Assembly: GCF_020509005.1 (NCBI RefSeq) | Contig: NC_063016.1 | Span: 4,898,001 to 4,962,000 of the forward strand | Source: Fulvia fulva | Taxonomy: Eukaryota > Ascomycota > Dothideomycetes > Mycosphaerellales > Mycosphaerellaceae | Reading direction: 5' to 3' | DNA length: 64,000 nucleotides | Shown: positions 63,867 through 64,000 of the stretch, one piece after another | How positions within the stretch are numbered: the first letter of the stretch is position 1 | Layout of the letters: every line of letters begins with the position of its first letter | Position numbers and translations under genes: made by a program | The notes under the pieces: generated by a model | Database searches by the model: none | Told to the model about the DNA's origin: nothing | The model's input: the letters and a program-made list of their open reading frames with translations, nothing else

Positions 63867-64000
63867 GGTTGGAGCTGAATCTTGGGCCTTTCTGTCGCTG
63901 GTCTCTTTTGTTCTGCTGACACTGAAATTTCGAAAAATTGGAAACGTCCTACCTCGAGTGGCCTGGGGACTCAAGCGCTACATATCGAATCGAGCGCATC

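Noticed and set aside
1..64000. Secondary-metabolite gene cluster (sugar transporter, nitrilase, cyclase, methyltransferase)
   Set aside because: No PKS, NRPS, terpene synthase or pathway regulator is present; the enzymes are scattered and each has a housekeeping or unrelated reading.
1..64000. tRNA genes or CRISPR array
   Set aside because: I saw no cloverleaf with a convincing GGTTCGA-type B box outside coding sequence, and no regularly spaced direct repeats with spacers. The 18-bp and 66-bp tandem repeats are contiguous without spacers.

Overview
The window looks like nuclear DNA of a filamentous ascomycete (Pezizomycotina), most likely a Dothideomycete. This is inferred from short GT-AG introns (mostly 47-90 bp, many with CTAAC or CTGAC-like branch sites), families such as an ATG33-type mitophagy protein, GH81 glucanase, fungal nitrilase and QDE-2-type Argonaute, several '2EXR' LPxELR-type genes, and a left edge with the CpA-to-TpA signature of repeat-induced point mutation (RIP). 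I found no convincing tRNA, rRNA or CRISPR array, and no secondary-metabolite backbone gene.

Layout. 1-915 is RIP-degraded repeat DNA. 1161-1657 holds a non-coding element with 41-bp perfect terminal inverted repeats and 9-bp flanking direct repeats (MULE-type MITE). 2-9.5 kb has a RING-PH-VWA scaffold-like protein, two inverted repeats, a 66-bp tandem duplication, isoprenylcysteine methyltransferase (STE14) and an NFKBIL1-like protein. 10-15.9 kb has an RBR E3 ligase, a BTB protein, a frameshifted secreted zincin pseudogene, a B-lectin and a helical protein. 16-20.3 kb is lineage-specific: two tandem 2EXR-like paralogs, an NTF2/SnoaL-like protein and a small unknown gene with a broken splice donor. 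20.9-26.2 kb has QCR6, mitochondrial MnSOD, a hypothetical gene, a 5'-truncated copy of the small unknown gene, and a cyclase-family enzyme. 27-35.5 kb has GH81 endo-beta-1,3-glucanase, a 2.3-kb gene-poor stretch and Argonaute. 36-46 kb has mitochondrial EngB GTPase divergent from an NADH-pyrophosphatase-like Nudix enzyme, a hypothetical protein, a two-module 2EXR-like protein, nitrilase and an MFS sugar transporter. 47-64 kb has a coiled-coil membrane protein, peroxisomal 2,4-dienoyl-CoA reductase (ends in SKL), ATG33, an intron-rich membrane protein, an isochorismatase-like hydrolase, a Cid1-type nucleotidyltransferase, an equilibrative nucleoside transporter and a CCC1/VIT transporter.

Functional links. 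Most genes are independent housekeeping units. Loose themes are pheromone-pathway-type functions at 2-8 kb (Ste5/Far1-like architecture next to STE14), RNA-based regulation (Argonaute; Cid1-type polymerase), and organelle maintenance (QCR6, SOD2, EngB, ATG33, SPS19). The accessory signals are the 5' repeat/MITE zone, the 2EXR-like expansion (four modules in three genes), and the small unknown gene family whose two copies carry complementary damage.

Limits: exon models were made by eye from reading frame, splice signals and family resemblance. Starts of single-exon calls are the first sensible ATG. Names rest on motif recognition, not on searches.
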